Counted from the stretch's first letter, positions 1 through 8,399 are shown. The stretch: DNA of 64,000 nt from Methanoregula sp. (GCA_041645435.1 JBAZQB010000003.1:248001-312000); one strand, 5' to 3'. Program-made: numbers and translations. Notes: generated by a model not told the origin, from the sequence alone.

Positions 1-1
1 G

Positions 2-436
2 ATCTCGACACCGATCACGTTCTCAGAGATGGTCTGGGGCAAAGTGCTTGCCTGCGAGCTGCTGGTGCCGATCCAGGCAGGGGCATGGTTGCTGCTCCTC
101 ATGGTAAATGGCATTGCCATTGAAAATGCCGGGTTAATCCTGATACACGTTGTGATCACTTCACTTATCCTTATCCTGCTGGGTACTCTTACGGCCCTGC
201 ACTACAGAGAGCGGACAGCAGCACAATTCATCTTCTCTACAGCACTGGTGGTCGTGATCCTCTTTGTACTGGCACTACCGTCAAACCCGCTCAACCTCCT
301 CACCCGGCTTGCTGTTGGCACTGCCGGTCCCGAACAATGGCTGGTGCTCGCAGCAACAGGCTGTATTATTGTCATTCTGGGGTTCCTGACCCAGAAGTAT
401 GCTGAAAAGGTCGGGAAATCACACCACACGGGATAA
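2..436 (+). CDS. ABC-2 type transporter permease, C-terminal part (partial at window start)
   Basis: The frame is open from base 2, so the ATG at 29 is internal and the true start lies outside the window. The visible 144 residues begin with a stretch resembling the 'STP...GK.L' region that precedes the late membrane helices of ABC-2/NatB-type permeases. They then show about four hydrophobic segments and a short charged tail (KYAEKVGKSHH). I infer the membrane subunit of an ABC exporter whose ATPase would lie further left. The substrate cannot be told. Family assignment is by pattern only. Confidence 0.6.
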   Translation: MSTPITFSEMVWGKVLACELLVPIQAGAWLLLLMVNGIAIENAGLILIHVVITSLILILLGTLTALHYRERTAAQFIFSTALVVVILFVLALPSNPLNLLTRLAVGTAGPEQWLVLAATGCIIVILGFLTQKYAEKVGKSHHTG

Positions 437-790
437 GGATAAAAAAAGATGGTGATTCGTTAATTAGAGCCACCAATTAAGATTTTGTTTCGGTTTTTTT
501 AAGAAGCCATCTCCAAGAGAAAACTTATCAGACGTTCTTGGGGGCTTTGGTTCCACCTCCGCCCCCGCCACTGTGGCATCCCCCGGATTGCGATAACGAC
601 GTATTACCTGTAACCCACCTCGTCCAATCACCATGCGCCCCGTCCCCCACGGGGGACTGGTGGCGCAAGAGGGGGGTATGGTATTATCAAAATAGGCTTA
701 CTACAGACAACAAAATGTTAACTATTTGTTGATTTGATATCTGACATTAAAGGTTGGTGGCACCAAATGATGAATCACTAAAAAAAATAT
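437..790. other. Intergenic region with GC-rich hairpin element
   Basis: No convincing gene. The stretch holds a GC-rich block (531-599) that has a second copy near 52521. A nested hairpin follows at 635-666: outer arms GCGCC/GGCGC and inner perfect arms GTCCCCC/GGGGGAC. Short open frames here are proline-rich by-products of the C-runs. Confidence 0.6.
531..599 (+). repeat. Dispersed GC-rich intergenic element, copy 1
   Basis: This block shares with 52521-52593 an ordered series of blocks: GACG, TCTTGGGGG, TCCACC, CCCCCGCC, GTGG, GCATCCCCC, GCGAT and ACG. Block order and spacing match although the middle of copy 2 has an extra hairpin. Both copies are non-coding and followed by further hairpins. 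No function is known to me; it may be a mobile-element remnant or a structured RNA. Confidence 0.5.
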
Positions 791-1267
791 TTACATGGAT
801 GATGTGAGCATCGGCTTGTCGATCGCTTTATACGTTTTTCCTGCACTGGTCACAAAGACCTCGACCCGGTCACTGCCCCTGCTGCCCTGTATGATCAGCT
901 CGTCTCCGCGCCGGGGTTTCCGCTGCATGTCATTCAGGTATTGTTCGATGACCTGCCCGTCAGATCGGGTGACCCGCATCATAATATTCTGGACAAAGAT
1001 CTCTCCTTTACCCCCATTATACAGCAGGTGAAGGGAAAAGTCGGGACGCTCTTTGGTGAGCTGGAGATCCACAAACTGCTCGGGAGGCAGCGTATCAACC
1101 GCAACAGGGGTTGACACAACGGTTGCTACTGAAGTGGTAACCAGGGTAGGCAGAGGAGTGGGTGTAGCCACCGGTGTGATCTCTGCCTGTGTCGGGCTCG
1201 TGCAGCCGGCAGAGAGCGCACAGAGTGCAAGCACGAGTGCGGCCAGCAGGAACAGGGTGCATTTCAT
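791..1267 (-). CDS. Predicted lipoprotein with beta-rich extracellular domain
   Basis: 158 residues from the ATG at 1267. This start is chosen because it gives a clean signal peptide: MK, a hydrophobic stretch, then lipobox LSAGC with the acceptor cysteine at residue 22. The open frame continues 26 codons upstream, but that part is not signal-like. A Thr/Pro/Val-rich linker (about 25-60) leads to a compact domain of alternating hydrophobic strands (about 70-155). This layout is common for surface-anchored lipoproteins of Methanomicrobiales. I do not recognise a specific family, and no partner is suggested by the neighbours. Confidence 0.7.
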   Translation of the reverse strand: MKCTLFLLAALVLALCALSAGCTSPTQAEITPVATPTPLPTLVTTSVATVVSTPVAVDTLPPEQFVDLQLTKERPDFSLHLLYNGGKGEIFVQNIMMRVTRSDGQVIEQYLNDMQRKPRRGDELIIQGSRGSDRVEVFVTSAGKTYKAIDKPMLTSSM

Positions 1268-1458
1268 AGGAATTGCTTTAAATTTGAATATATTTCTGAT
1301 TTGTGCTCGGGAATGCTGCTGATACAAATCTGCCCGCCCATGCATAGTTTTTTCTCATCGCATGGTTCCGGCAGGTAAACCTGCATAAAATGACAGGAAA
1401 GAACAGTTAAATTAAAAAGGACACCCGGATTAACGTTATGTATCAGGAGTAACAGGGA

Positions 1459-2067
1459 ATGTTCTGTCCTAAATGTGGAAAAGAGACCGATGCATCGGGA
1501 AAATTCTGCCAGTGGTGCGGTTTTGATATCGCATCTATTCCGGTAAAGCCCGTCATCGTTCCTGAAGAGGAAGAGGGGCCGGAAGTCGGTGTGTATGCAG
1601 GTCTTGGCAGGCGGTTTATCGCGTTTATTGTTGATGCAATCCTCATCCTCCTTATTGGAATTGTCACGATCACGTTCTTCTCATTGACAAACGGGATAAA
1701 ATATGCATATTATCTCTCGGCCCAGGGTGCGCCGATATCCGAACTTACTGAGGCAGGTACGGCGGATGCGGCACTCGCCCCCATTGTAGCGGCGTTCGGG
1801 ATGCTCATCATCATTGTCCCGTGGCTCTACTTCGCCGGGTTCGAATCTTCCCGCAGCCAGGCAACACCCGGTAAAGTGCTGATGCGGATCATGGTGACCG
1901 ATATGGAAGGCAACAAACCTACATTTGCCCGGGTCACGCTCCGCCACTTTGGGAAATTTATCTCCGCCTTAATCATCTTCATCGGGTTTTTGATGATCGG
2001 GCTCACCAAAAAAAGGCAGGGGCTGCACGACAAGATTGGCAGCTGCCTCGTGCTTCTCGAGGACTAA
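1459..2067 (+). CDS. Zinc-ribbon plus RDD-family membrane protein
   Basis: 202 residues. An N-terminal zinc ribbon (C3, C6, C17, C20) is followed by an acidic linker and an RDD domain. The RDD signature residues are in GRRFIAFIVDA near residue 50, followed by hydrophobic segments near 55-75, 105-127 and 160-180. The late segment has the TPGK motif typical of RDD proteins. RDD proteins are multipass membrane proteins of poorly defined, probably transport-linked function; the fused ribbon is frequent in archaea. AGGAG lies 8 bases before the ATG. The gene is monocistronic, with a T-run behind it. Confidence 0.8.
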   Translation: MFCPKCGKETDASGKFCQWCGFDIASIPVKPVIVPEEEEGPEVGVYAGLGRRFIAFIVDAILILLIGIVTITFFSLTNGIKYAYYLSAQGAPISELTEAGTADAALAPIVAAFGMLIIIVPWLYFAGFESSRSQATPGKVLMRIMVTDMEGNKPTFARVTLRHFGKFISALIIFIGFLMIGLTKKRQGLHDKIGSCLVLLED

Positions 2068-2096
2068 CCATTCCCCTTAGTATCCCGTCAATAATC

Positions 2097-2104
2097 TTTT
2101 TTTT
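2097..2104 (+). terminator. Oligo-T terminator after the RDD gene
   Basis: A run of eight T on the sense strand lies 30 bases after the stop codon, as expected for intrinsic archaeal termination. It is followed by A-runs. Confidence 0.4.
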
Positions 2105-2171
2105 AAAAAATTTCTTTGAATTTAATTCTTTCAGGATAACGGCCCGGTATCAAATCGTCAATAAAAAAGAG

Positions 2172-2426
2172 TTATTTGTACCGGCATTTCAGGCCGAGAA
2201 GCACGAGAATCAGGACAAACGTGATCAGGTTTGCCGCTATAATGGGCAGCGACTCCGTCCAGAACCCGTAGCACGTCCAGAGAAGGATTCCGGCCGCAAA
2301 GAGAATGAGCATGGCAAGTGAGAGATCCCTTGTCTCCTTGAGTTTCCATGCCCTGACCACCTGCGGGATAAACGAGATCGTGGTGAGGGCGCCCGCGATG
2401 TAGCCTACAAGAACGATGGAATCCAT
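2172..2426 (-). CDS. SemiSWEET-type PQ-loop sugar transporter
   Basis: 84 residues, the usual length of a SemiSWEET, with three hydrophobic segments (about 4-22, 36-56, 60-78) and the PQ motif in SFIPQV near residues 19-24. SemiSWEETs dimerise to form a sugar or small-solute facilitator in the membrane. The gene stands alone between the convergent RDD gene and the next minus-strand group. The substrate cannot be inferred. Confidence 0.8.
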   Translation of the reverse strand: MDSIVLVGYIAGALTTISFIPQVVRAWKLKETRDLSLAMLILFAAGILLWTCYGFWTESLPIIAANLITFVLILVLLGLKCRYK

Positions 2427-2521
2427 GGCATCTCTCCACTAGTATTTTTCATACGACCATTTATACCGGTTGTGTTTTTGGTCCGGCCGGGGATACAGGG
2501 TTTTTATGTGAAGGATCGGTA

Positions 2522-2929
2522 TCAGACCTGCGTCGGCTCCGGAGAAAACTGGTCGGCAGCGACCAGCCACTTCCTGCCCTCTTTAACAAGAAAGAGCATG
2601 TCCCTGCCCTGCAGGATCTGCTTCTGTCCACCAGTCACAAACGTAATGGTGAAGAAGTACGTGACAACGGCACTTTTCCCGCCGGCATAGATCTGAACTT
2701 TGTGATCTGTCTCTTTCCACTCATGGATGACTGCCGCCGCACAGAAGTCCCGCCACCCGCCAACGTAAGCATCCTGCCCTTCGAGCCGCCCGGGTGTTGC
2801 CGGTACGATGGCCACGGCATCGGGATGAATATACTGTCGGAATGCCGGTTCGTTCCATGATGCTGTCCAGCAGCGGTTCATGGCTCTGGTGGTATCTACA
2901 ATGTTCCGGGTCTGTGCTGTGTTGTCCAT
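2522..2929 (-). CDS. SnoaL/NTF2-like domain protein (DUF4440-type)
   Basis: 135 residues from the ATG at 2929, chosen because GGAG (2935-2938) sits five bases upstream; an in-frame GTG at 2935 lies inside that ribosome site. The pattern is an NTF2-like cone: N-terminal helices with conserved aromatics (CWTASWNEPAF), a central W.EG.. turn, then long beta strands ending with 'GRKWLVAADQFS'. Such proteins are small ligand-binding or isomerase-like domains of varied function. It is the last gene of a minus-strand group with a flavin-binding protein, an NAD(P)H oxidoreductase and a methyltransferase. Confidence 0.65.
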   Translation of the reverse strand: MDNTAQTRNIVDTTRAMNRCWTASWNEPAFRQYIHPDAVAIVPATPGRLEGQDAYVGGWRDFCAAAVIHEWKETDHKVQIYAGGKSAVVTYFFTITFVTGGQKQILQGRDMLFLVKEGRKWLVAADQFSPEPTQV

Positions 2930-3015
2930 TGTCACTCCAGTATAACAACGTACGATATTGGGTAAAATAAGGGGAAGGGCGTCCAGTGTGAAAGTGCTGC
3001 CGGAAGAAAGATGGG

Positions 3016-3447
3016 TCAGAACTTCACACGGGGGACATCCCGCTCCCGCATGTTGTCTGCCATTGTCCAGAAATATGCTTCCCCGTGGGCGACCCGGAAC
3101 ATGGCAAGTTCTGCACCTTTCGGGGCAGCTGCCATCAGGTTCTTCACCCAGGGCCGGTCCCGGAAGAGCCGCCGCTCCAGCACCTCATTTTTAAGGAATT
3201 CAACCTTACCAGAAACCCGCATCATAGTCCCCCCACCAAATCCGGGAGCATAGAAGCAGAGCTCCACGTTCGGGTTTTTCTTCAGTTGCTGGCAGACACT
3301 CTTCGGTGTCCCGGTGTGGTAATAAAATCCGGTCTGGTCACAAAACCACATTGCAAATGCCCGGACCCGCGGCTGGTCGCCTTCTACTGTCGCGATATAA
3401 GTGACCGGATTCTCGGATGCAAACTTTACACAGTCAGAAAAATCCAT
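3016..3447 (-). CDS. Pyridoxamine 5'-phosphate oxidase-like flavin-binding protein
   Basis: 143 residues. The N-terminal half shows the PNPOx split-barrel order: 'TYIATVEGDQPRVRAFAMWF', then YYHTGT.KSV with a lysine suited to FMN phosphate, and 'NVELCFYAPG'. The C-terminal part carries VSGKVEF and the LERRLFRDRPW helix typical of this small archaeal/bacterial subfamily. It likely binds FMN or F420; the reaction is unknown. A strong GAGGTGAGG precedes the start by a few bases. It lies 55 bases after the oxidoreductase gene and is probably co-transcribed. Confidence 0.75.
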   Translation of the reverse strand: MDFSDCVKFASENPVTYIATVEGDQPRVRAFAMWFCDQTGFYYHTGTPKSVCQQLKKNPNVELCFYAPGFGGGTMMRVSGKVEFLKNEVLERRLFRDRPWVKNLMAAAPKGAELAMFRVAHGEAYFWTMADNMRERDVPRVKF

Positions 3448-3502
3448 TCCCTCACCTCATGAGAGTATACATGGGCAGGATGAAAAAGATTCGGGGAGAT
3501 TG

Positions 3503-4102
3503 TCAGGAGTTTTTGGGGAATGTGTTAAGGATCAGGTTCCGTACTTCTGCCAGCCATGCTTTCCGCTGCTCCTCCGTGCTGGTGACAATAACGCCATACA
3601 TCTTCCGGTAAAAGAGCGGTACCCCGCAGAACGAGACAATGCAGTCCTTCCAGATCCGCCCGAGCGGGTCGCCGAAAACCTCCTGCTCCCGCAGGGCGGG
3701 AGTATTGGAGGTGTTGAAGACGATAAACGCCTTTGCGGTGAGAAGACCTATCGGGATTCCTTCCCCGGAATCCGTTTCTGCAAAGCGGTATGCAACACCC
3801 GGCCGGAGGACCCGGTCAATCCAGCCTTTCATGATGGCCGGGGGCATCCCCCACCAGTTGGGGTGTACGATTACGATCCCATCCGCTGATGCGATCTCCC
3901 GGCAATGCGCTGCAATCTCAGCGGGGAGAGGGGCATCGCGGGAAATCTCCCTGTTCGGGAGCACGGGATCAAACTTTTCCGCATAGAGATCATGCACGGT
4001 AACCGAATGACCAGCCTCGCGAAGGGCTGTTGTTGCGGTGTCCGCGATCGCATGGTTGAAACTCCCTTTTCCGGGATGGGCGAGTATGATGGAGATCTTC
4101 AT
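3503..4102 (-). CDS. NAD(P)H dehydrogenase (quinone)/flavodoxin-fold oxidoreductase
   Basis: 199 residues of the NQO1/MdaB type. The N-terminus 'ILAHPGKGSFNHAI' is the FMN/FAD phosphate-binding loop, and NWWGMPPAIMKGWIDRV near residue 80-100 is the family signature around the flavin. The enzyme should reduce quinones or similar electrophiles with NAD(P)H in the cytosol, as a detoxifying two-electron reduction. It starts eight bases after the methyltransferase stop, so both are almost surely on one transcript, and a palindrome lies upstream of that pair. Confidence 0.8.
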   Translation of the reverse strand: MKISIILAHPGKGSFNHAIADTATTALREAGHSVTVHDLYAEKFDPVLPNREISRDAPLPAEIAAHCREIASADGIVIVHPNWWGMPPAIMKGWIDRVLRPGVAYRFAETDSGEGIPIGLLTAKAFIVFNTSNTPALREQEVFGDPLGRIWKDCIVSFCGVPLFYRKMYGVIVTSTEEQRKAWLAEVRNLILNTFPKNS

Positions 4103-4110
4103 GGTTTTCC

Positions 4111-4917
4111 TTATTTCCGTGCGGTGGCTTTAAAGAAGGTGTAGCAGAAGACACCGTTCGGTCCGGCGGTGCGGTAGAGCGCTGCTATCCCCCGGTCCCA
4201 CGCATCCCGGCTCATCAGTCCCTGCCGGTGTACTTCATCGGCCACTCCTTCAACCATGGCCGTGAAGGTCAGTTTCGTGAATCCCTCAACAAGCCCGGGG
4301 CGGGAGGCATCGACATAGACCATCCGGGGCGAGATACGGACATCTGTATATCCTGCACCGGACACCAGCGGATAGAGCTGCCTGCCGATCAGAGCATTGC
4401 CGCCCACCTGCTGCTGGAGTTTTACAAGGCAGTCGATAGCCCGGCGGGCATCCGGATCCTCCGGGTGGAAGAAGGTGGAGCCGTGATCTCCTTCGATCAC
4501 GGTAATAGTTCCCCCCTCTTTCAGGAGCGGGCGGAGCTGTTCCAGCGCCCGCTGCGGTTCGGCGAGATGTTCCAGCACGAAACAAACAAAGATGTGATCG
4601 AAACTCTCCGGTTCGAACGGGAGCCGGAAAATATCCCCCAGCCGGAACATCACGTTGGTGATCCCTTCCTGCCGGATCTTTTCCTCCGCCCGCCGTATCG
4701 AGTCCTCCGAAATATCGACCGAGGTAATAAGGGCACCGGGGCTGTTCCGTGCCAGGATCACCGTCTGGGCACCAATCCCGCAACCGGCTTCGAGCACCCG
4801 GGTACCTGCGGGATAGCGGGTGTCACCGTGCAGGAGCCCCGTGAGGGTCTGTGCCTGGTCCGCGAGTCGCTCCGACTCGCGGGGTGAATAGCCATGAACA
4901 TACTTGTGATGTGCCAT
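4111..4917 (-). CDS. SAM-dependent class I methyltransferase
   Basis: 268 residues. Motif I VLEAGCGIGAQT lies at about 41-52, an acidic ribose-binding residue in SVDIS near 66, LGDIFRLPF near 94, and post-motif ..FDHIFVCFVLEHL near 106-120, all typical of class I (type 11) methyltransferases. The start is ATG 4917; the upstream GTG at 4929 is part of the GTGAG ribosome site. The substrate is unknown. It is the first gene of a minus-strand group with an NAD(P)H oxidoreductase, which hints at modification or clearance of a small electrophile or quinone-like compound (inference). Confidence 0.75.
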   Translation of the reverse strand: MAHHKYVHGYSPRESERLADQAQTLTGLLHGDTRYPAGTRVLEAGCGIGAQTVILARNSPGALITSVDISEDSIRRAEEKIRQEGITNVMFRLGDIFRLPFEPESFDHIFVCFVLEHLAEPQRALEQLRPLLKEGGTITVIEGDHGSTFFHPEDPDARRAIDCLVKLQQQVGGNALIGRQLYPLVSGAGYTDVRISPRMVYVDASRPGLVEGFTKLTFTAMVEGVADEVHRQGLMSRDAWDRGIAALYRTAGPNGVFCYTFFKATARK

Positions 4918-4967
4918 ATGAATTCTCACGAGGGCTGCTGCAGACGGCAGGGACTCCCCTGAATAAT

Positions 4968-5001
4968 GTACATTTTTGTTTGTCGTTGTACAAAAATGTA
5001 C
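4968..5001. promoter_or_regulatory. Perfect 12-bp inverted repeat, candidate operator
   Basis: GTACATTTTTGT and ACAAAAATGTAC are separated by 10 bases, 51-84 bases upstream of the methyltransferase start. Size, symmetry and position fit the operator of a dimeric helix-turn-helix repressor for the minus-strand group. No regulator gene is adjacent. Confidence 0.5.
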
Positions 5002-5380
5002 TGCAATCTGGCTACTTCACGATGAACATTACCGCCCCGAAGGAACGCCCCCGGGGCGGTTCTTCATCCCGTTTTCTTACTGATTCGACATTCAGTTTCG
5101 ATATGATTGATATTACAAAACGCTCAGTTACATTTCAGCAACTGAGATCTTAGCCGATCTTGTGACACGACCCGCTTTTTGCATGAATATCGAATGTATT
5201 ATACCGGAATATAAACTTTTTAGAATGGAATTCGCGGAATTAAATTCAGCTATTCGTGGCTGTGTCAACCATAGAATTTTAATAAATGCATTGTAATTGC
5301 AGTTCTGTTGGCATTTCTCCGTGCTGATGGAGAACGATCGAAAATTAAAAGAAGGCCTGTTTTGAGTGTGACGTTAAAAA
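5002..5380. other. Intergenic region, no gene seen
   Basis: AT-rich spacer between the methyltransferase promoter and the toxin stop. It holds one hairpin, ACCGCCCC/GGGGCGGT (5031-5060), with a 14-base loop. Nothing else is supported. Confidence 0.5.
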
Positions 5381-5656
5381 TTAAAAATCCCGATATGCAG
5401 TCTTACGCTGTTCCACTTCCAGAACATGGATGATCAAAACATCATCATGGATTGAAATAAACGCTCTTACTCCCCTGCGAATTCTGATGGAGTATACCGG
5501 GTGCTTGGGATTTGATCCCTTTATTTTTTTAATGAACCGATAAGGCTCCTCTCTGATATCATGAATTTTCTGGATAACCTGCCGAGCGATTTCTAGCGGA
5601 AGTTTACTCAGATCACGGTCTGCCCGTTGGGTATACTTGATCTGGTACGGGCTCAT
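5381..5656 (-). CDS. RelE/ParE-family toxin
   Basis: 91 residues with the RelE/ParE layout: 'YTQRADRDLSKLP' helix, 'PYRFIKKIKG' followed by a 'YSIRIRRGVRAF' strand, and the C-terminal 'IIHVLEVEQRKTAYRDF' with basic and tyrosine residues where RelE-type mRNA interferases act. The start codon overlaps the antitoxin stop by four bases (ATGA), the usual coupling. Its likely role is ribosome-dependent mRNA cleavage held in check by the upstream antitoxin. Confidence 0.85.
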   Translation of the reverse strand: MSPYQIKYTQRADRDLSKLPLEIARQVIQKIHDIREEPYRFIKKIKGSNPKHPVYSIRIRRGVRAFISIHDDVLIIHVLEVEQRKTAYRDF

Positions 5657-5889
5657 TTAACACCGTACTTCTTCAAGATCTCTTTTTCCGGAATTAATTT
5701 TCCCTGCCTGACTTCCTGGAGAGATTCTTCCAGGCCCTGTATAGCTTCTTCACTGAGAGGTTCATCATCGACTGCGAGAGTAACCAAACGCTCAATAACA
5801 TCGTTGTATGATTCTTTTGGATGGCGTTTCAGGGAGCTCAGTTGTGTTTTGAGATCCTCCCGTATGTAGATTGAACTTGCTGCTTGCAT
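5653..5889 (-). CDS. Antitoxin partner of the RelE-type toxin
   Basis: 78 residues from ATG 5889 (an in-frame GTG at 5907 is possible). The N-terminus 'SSIYIREDLKTQLSSLKRHPKESYNDVIERL' has the beta-helix-helix pattern of ribbon-helix-helix type antitoxins and would bind DNA. The C-terminal half (about 45-78), with LEESLQEVRQGK, should wrap the toxin. The start codon is part of a perfect palindrome, which suggests that the complex represses its own promoter and that the transcript has little or no leader. Confidence 0.75.
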   Translation of the reverse strand: MQAASSIYIREDLKTQLSSLKRHPKESYNDVIERLVTLAVDDEPLSEEAIQGLEESLQEVRQGKLIPEKEILKKYGVK

Positions 5890-5904
5890 AGTAACACTAC
5901 TATG
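5887..5904. promoter_or_regulatory. Palindrome at toxin-antitoxin start, candidate autoregulatory operator
   Basis: CATAGTA-ACAC-TACTATG is a perfect 7-bp inverted repeat overlapping the antitoxin ATG. A second perfect palindrome, ACCTATAGGT (5906-5915), lies just upstream. Paired sites of this size are usual for ribbon-helix-helix antitoxins. Confidence 0.5.
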
Positions 5905-5915
5905 CACCTATAGGT

Positions 5916-6256
5916 ATTATGCTTACTGATCGTCCAGCTCACAATTTGCGCGCTTAGTCAAAAATGTTAAAAAAAATTGATGTTACCCCCACTTATTTCT
6001 GATAGGGTTTCTTTCATTTTTGTCACCCATTCACGTTACATGGAGTTGCACTTCAGTGCCCTCTAATCAATCTTCATATCGTTGTTCTGGGGGCATTTCT
6101 CCGCACGAATGGGGTAAACTCTGGAGCAAATGAGAAAGGATCCCCGTATTGGAGCACTCAGGCAGAACGGGATTATCTGTTATCTGTAAACGACCATTCA
6201 CAATATAAGCCCAATCTGGGCCAAAAAGAGATTGAAACATTAACGAGAAGTAACAA
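5916..6256. other. Intergenic region, no gene seen
   Basis: The stretch between the antitoxin promoter and the tRNA-His 3' end. Stops occur in all frames and I see no convincing ribosome site or RNA structure. Confidence 0.5.
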
Positions 6257-6329
6257 GGCCGGGGCCGAGATTCGAACCCGGGTCGGAGGATCCACAATCC
6301 TCTAGGATGACCAACTACCCCACCCCGGC
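6257..6329 (-). tRNA. tRNA-His (GTG anticodon)
   Basis: Full cloverleaf on the minus strand: acceptor GCCGGGG/CCCCGGC, D loop with A14, GG and A21, anticodon arm GAGGA-TTGTGGA-TCCTC giving GTG, T arm CCGGG-TTCGAAT-CTCGG, discriminator C73, no encoded CCA. The base before position 1 is T on the sense strand, so the G-1 that histidyl-tRNA synthetase needs does not seem to be encoded. Confidence 0.93.
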
Positions 6330-6620
6330 AATTTGCCCTTTTATATTTGCACTTCGCTTTGATTAATCTATCCCTATTGAATCTTCGGGGTTATACCTTT
6401 AAACGGACACCGGTACAGACCCGGTTCCCGATACCGTGTTCATCAATACGCTGCCGAGAACAAGGTGACTATTAATAGGGTCGGACATCCATTACATATC
6501 AGGTGGCTCTGAACGGTATTCCTTGAAAGTGTGGCGTGAGAGCGCACACGCGGTAATACGGTAAGCGGGACTTTTTTTCTCCCGGATAAAGAGCTAAACG
6601 ACAAAGAAAGGTGAGGGTAT
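6330..6620. other. Intergenic region upstream of aIF5B
   Basis: Holds the divergent promoters of tRNA-His and aIF5B. A hairpin GTGTGGCG/CGCACAC with one bulged base lies at 6529-6549 on the plus strand. GGTGAGG at 6611-6617 is the ribosome site of the next gene. No further gene seen. Confidence 0.5.
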
Positions 6621-8399
6621 ATGGCGGGAAACCCGAAGATAAGGACGCCGATTGTCTGCGTTATGGGGCACGTGGATCATGGCAAGACCTCGCTCCTCGA
6701 CCGGATACGTGGTTCCTCGGTTGTGAGCTCAGAGGTAGGCGCGATCACCCAGCACATCGGTGCAACCATTGTTCCCATCGATGCGATCCGCGCTTTGAGC
6801 GGGACGATGGGAAAAGTACCGATAAACATTCCCGGTCTGCTTTTTATCGATACACCCGGACATCACGCATTCACTACGCTCCGCGCCCGTGGTGGTGCAC
6901 TTGCGGATATGGCAATCCTTGTCGTTGATATCAACCAGGGATTCCAGCCGCAGACGATCGAGGCACTCCAGATCCTGCGCACCTGCAAGACACCCTTTGT
7001 GATCGCTGCAACCAAGATCGATCGCATCCATGGCTGGAGAGTCTTTGAAAACGAGTCGTTCCTTGCATCGTTTGCCAAGCAGAATGACCGGGTCATAGGG
7101 GATGTGGAGAACAAGACCTACGAAGTGGTTGGTAAGCTCTCGGAACTGGGTTTTTCCGCGGATCGTTTTGATCGGGTCTCGGATTTCCAGCGCAACCTCG
7201 CTATAGTGCCCGTCAGCGCTCACACCGGTGAGGGAATCTGTGACCTGCTGATGGTCATGATAGGGCTTGCCCAGCGTTACATGGGAGATGCACTCACTCT
7301 CGTGGTCGAAGGTCCGGGTGCCGGTACCGTTCTTGAGGTAAAAGAAGAGCGGGGACTGGGAACGACCCTGGATGTGATCCTGTATGACGGGACCCTTTCG
7401 ATTGGCGATGAAATTGCTGTCGCCACCCAGGGAGATGTGATCTTTACCAAGGTCCGGTCTCTTCTAAAACCCCGACCCATGAAAGAGATCCTTGTTGAGG
7501 ACCGGTTCGAACGTGAGAAGACCGTGGTCGCAGCAGCAGGAGTGAAGGTCACCGCACCCGATCTGGAAGGGGTGATTGCAGGTTCTCCGTTCTTTGTAGT
7601 CCGGGGCAACCGCGATGAGATCGAAGCAAAGATCAAAAAGGAGATGACCGAGATCCACGTCAACCTTGCTGAAGAGGGCATCGTCATCAAGGCTGACACC
7701 ATCGGGGCACTCGAAGCGCTCTGCAAGGAACTTGAAGGAAAGGAGATTGGTGTGATGCGGGCGGAAGTCGGCCCCGTAAGCCGGCATGACCTGATAGATA
7801 CAGAGACAATAAAGAACCCGGTATTCCGCGTCTTACTCTCGTTCAACACCCCCCTGCTTCCCGATGCCGCAGAGATTCTCAAAAACCCGCTGTATACGCA
7901 GGTGAAAGTCTTCGAAGGCCGGGTCATCTACCAGCTCATCGACCAGTACGTTGCATGGCGCGATGAACAGAAACGTCTCCTGGACAAGCAGCGGTTCGAA
8001 CATGTAGTGATGCCGGCAAAGATCCGCCTCATGCCCGACTGCGTCTTCCGGCAGAGCAATCCGGCAGTTGTGGGCGTACGGGTTCTTGGAGGGAAGCTGC
8101 GCAATGATGTTAACCTGGTCAAGCTTGATGGAAAGAAAGTCGGCCATCTCAAATCCATGCAACTCCGGCAGGAGAACATAAGGGAAGCGGATGCCGGACT
8201 TGAAGTGGCGATCTCGATTGAGGGCGCAACGATCGGGAGACAGTTAAACGTGGGAGATGACCTCTTTGTGGATGTTCCCGAGCGCCACGTAAAAGTGCTG
8301 GAAAAGGAGATGCTCAAGTCATTGAACACGAGTACACGGGAGATCCTGGAAGAGTTCACATCGATGCGAAGGAAAACCGAACCCTTCTGGGGTAAATGA
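6621..8399 (+). CDS. infB: Translation initiation factor aIF5B (IF2-like GTPase)
   Basis: 592 residues, normal length for archaeal aIF5B. GTPase motifs are in order: G1 GHVDHGKTS (16-24), G3 DTPGHH (77-82), G4 as TKID (131-134, a mild variant of NKID). Domains II, III and IV of the aIF5B type follow, ending with the subunit-joining C-terminal region. The factor promotes ribosomal subunit joining and works with aIF1A. GGTGAGG a few bases upstream supports the start. The ribosomal protein S6e gene follows on the same strand after 157 bases, a frequent archaeal neighbourhood. Confidence 0.97.
   Translation: MAGNPKIRTPIVCVMGHVDHGKTSLLDRIRGSSVVSSEVGAITQHIGATIVPIDAIRALSGTMGKVPINIPGLLFIDTPGHHAFTTLRARGGALADMAILVVDINQGFQPQTIEALQILRTCKTPFVIAATKIDRIHGWRVFENESFLASFAKQNDRVIGDVENKTYEVVGKLSELGFSADRFDRVSDFQRNLAIVPVSAHTGEGICDLLMVMIGLAQRYMGDALTLVVEGPGAGTVLEVKEERGLGTTLDVILYDGTLSIGDEIAVATQGDVIFTKVRSLLKPRPMKEILVEDRFEREKTVVAAAGVKVTAPDLEGVIAGSPFFVVRGNRDEIEAKIKKEMTEIHVNLAEEGIVIKADTIGALEALCKELEGKEIGVMRAEVGPVSRHDLIDTETIKNPVFRVLLSFNTPLLPDAAEILKNPLYTQVKVFEGRVIYQLIDQYVAWRDEQKRLLDKQRFEHVVMPAKIRLMPDCVFRQSNPAVVGVRVLGGKLRNDVNLVKLDGKKVGHLKSMQLRQENIREADAGLEVAISIEGATIGRQLNVGDDLFVDVPERHVKVLEKEMLKSLNTSTREILEEFTSMRRKTEPFWGK

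Noticed and set aside
538..732. 64-codon proline-rich frame
   Set aside because: By-product of the C-runs of a non-coding GC-rich element that recurs near 52521.
4851..5153. 100-codon plus-strand frame spanning the palindrome
   Set aside because: Overlaps the methyltransferase start region antisense, no ribosome site, no family features.
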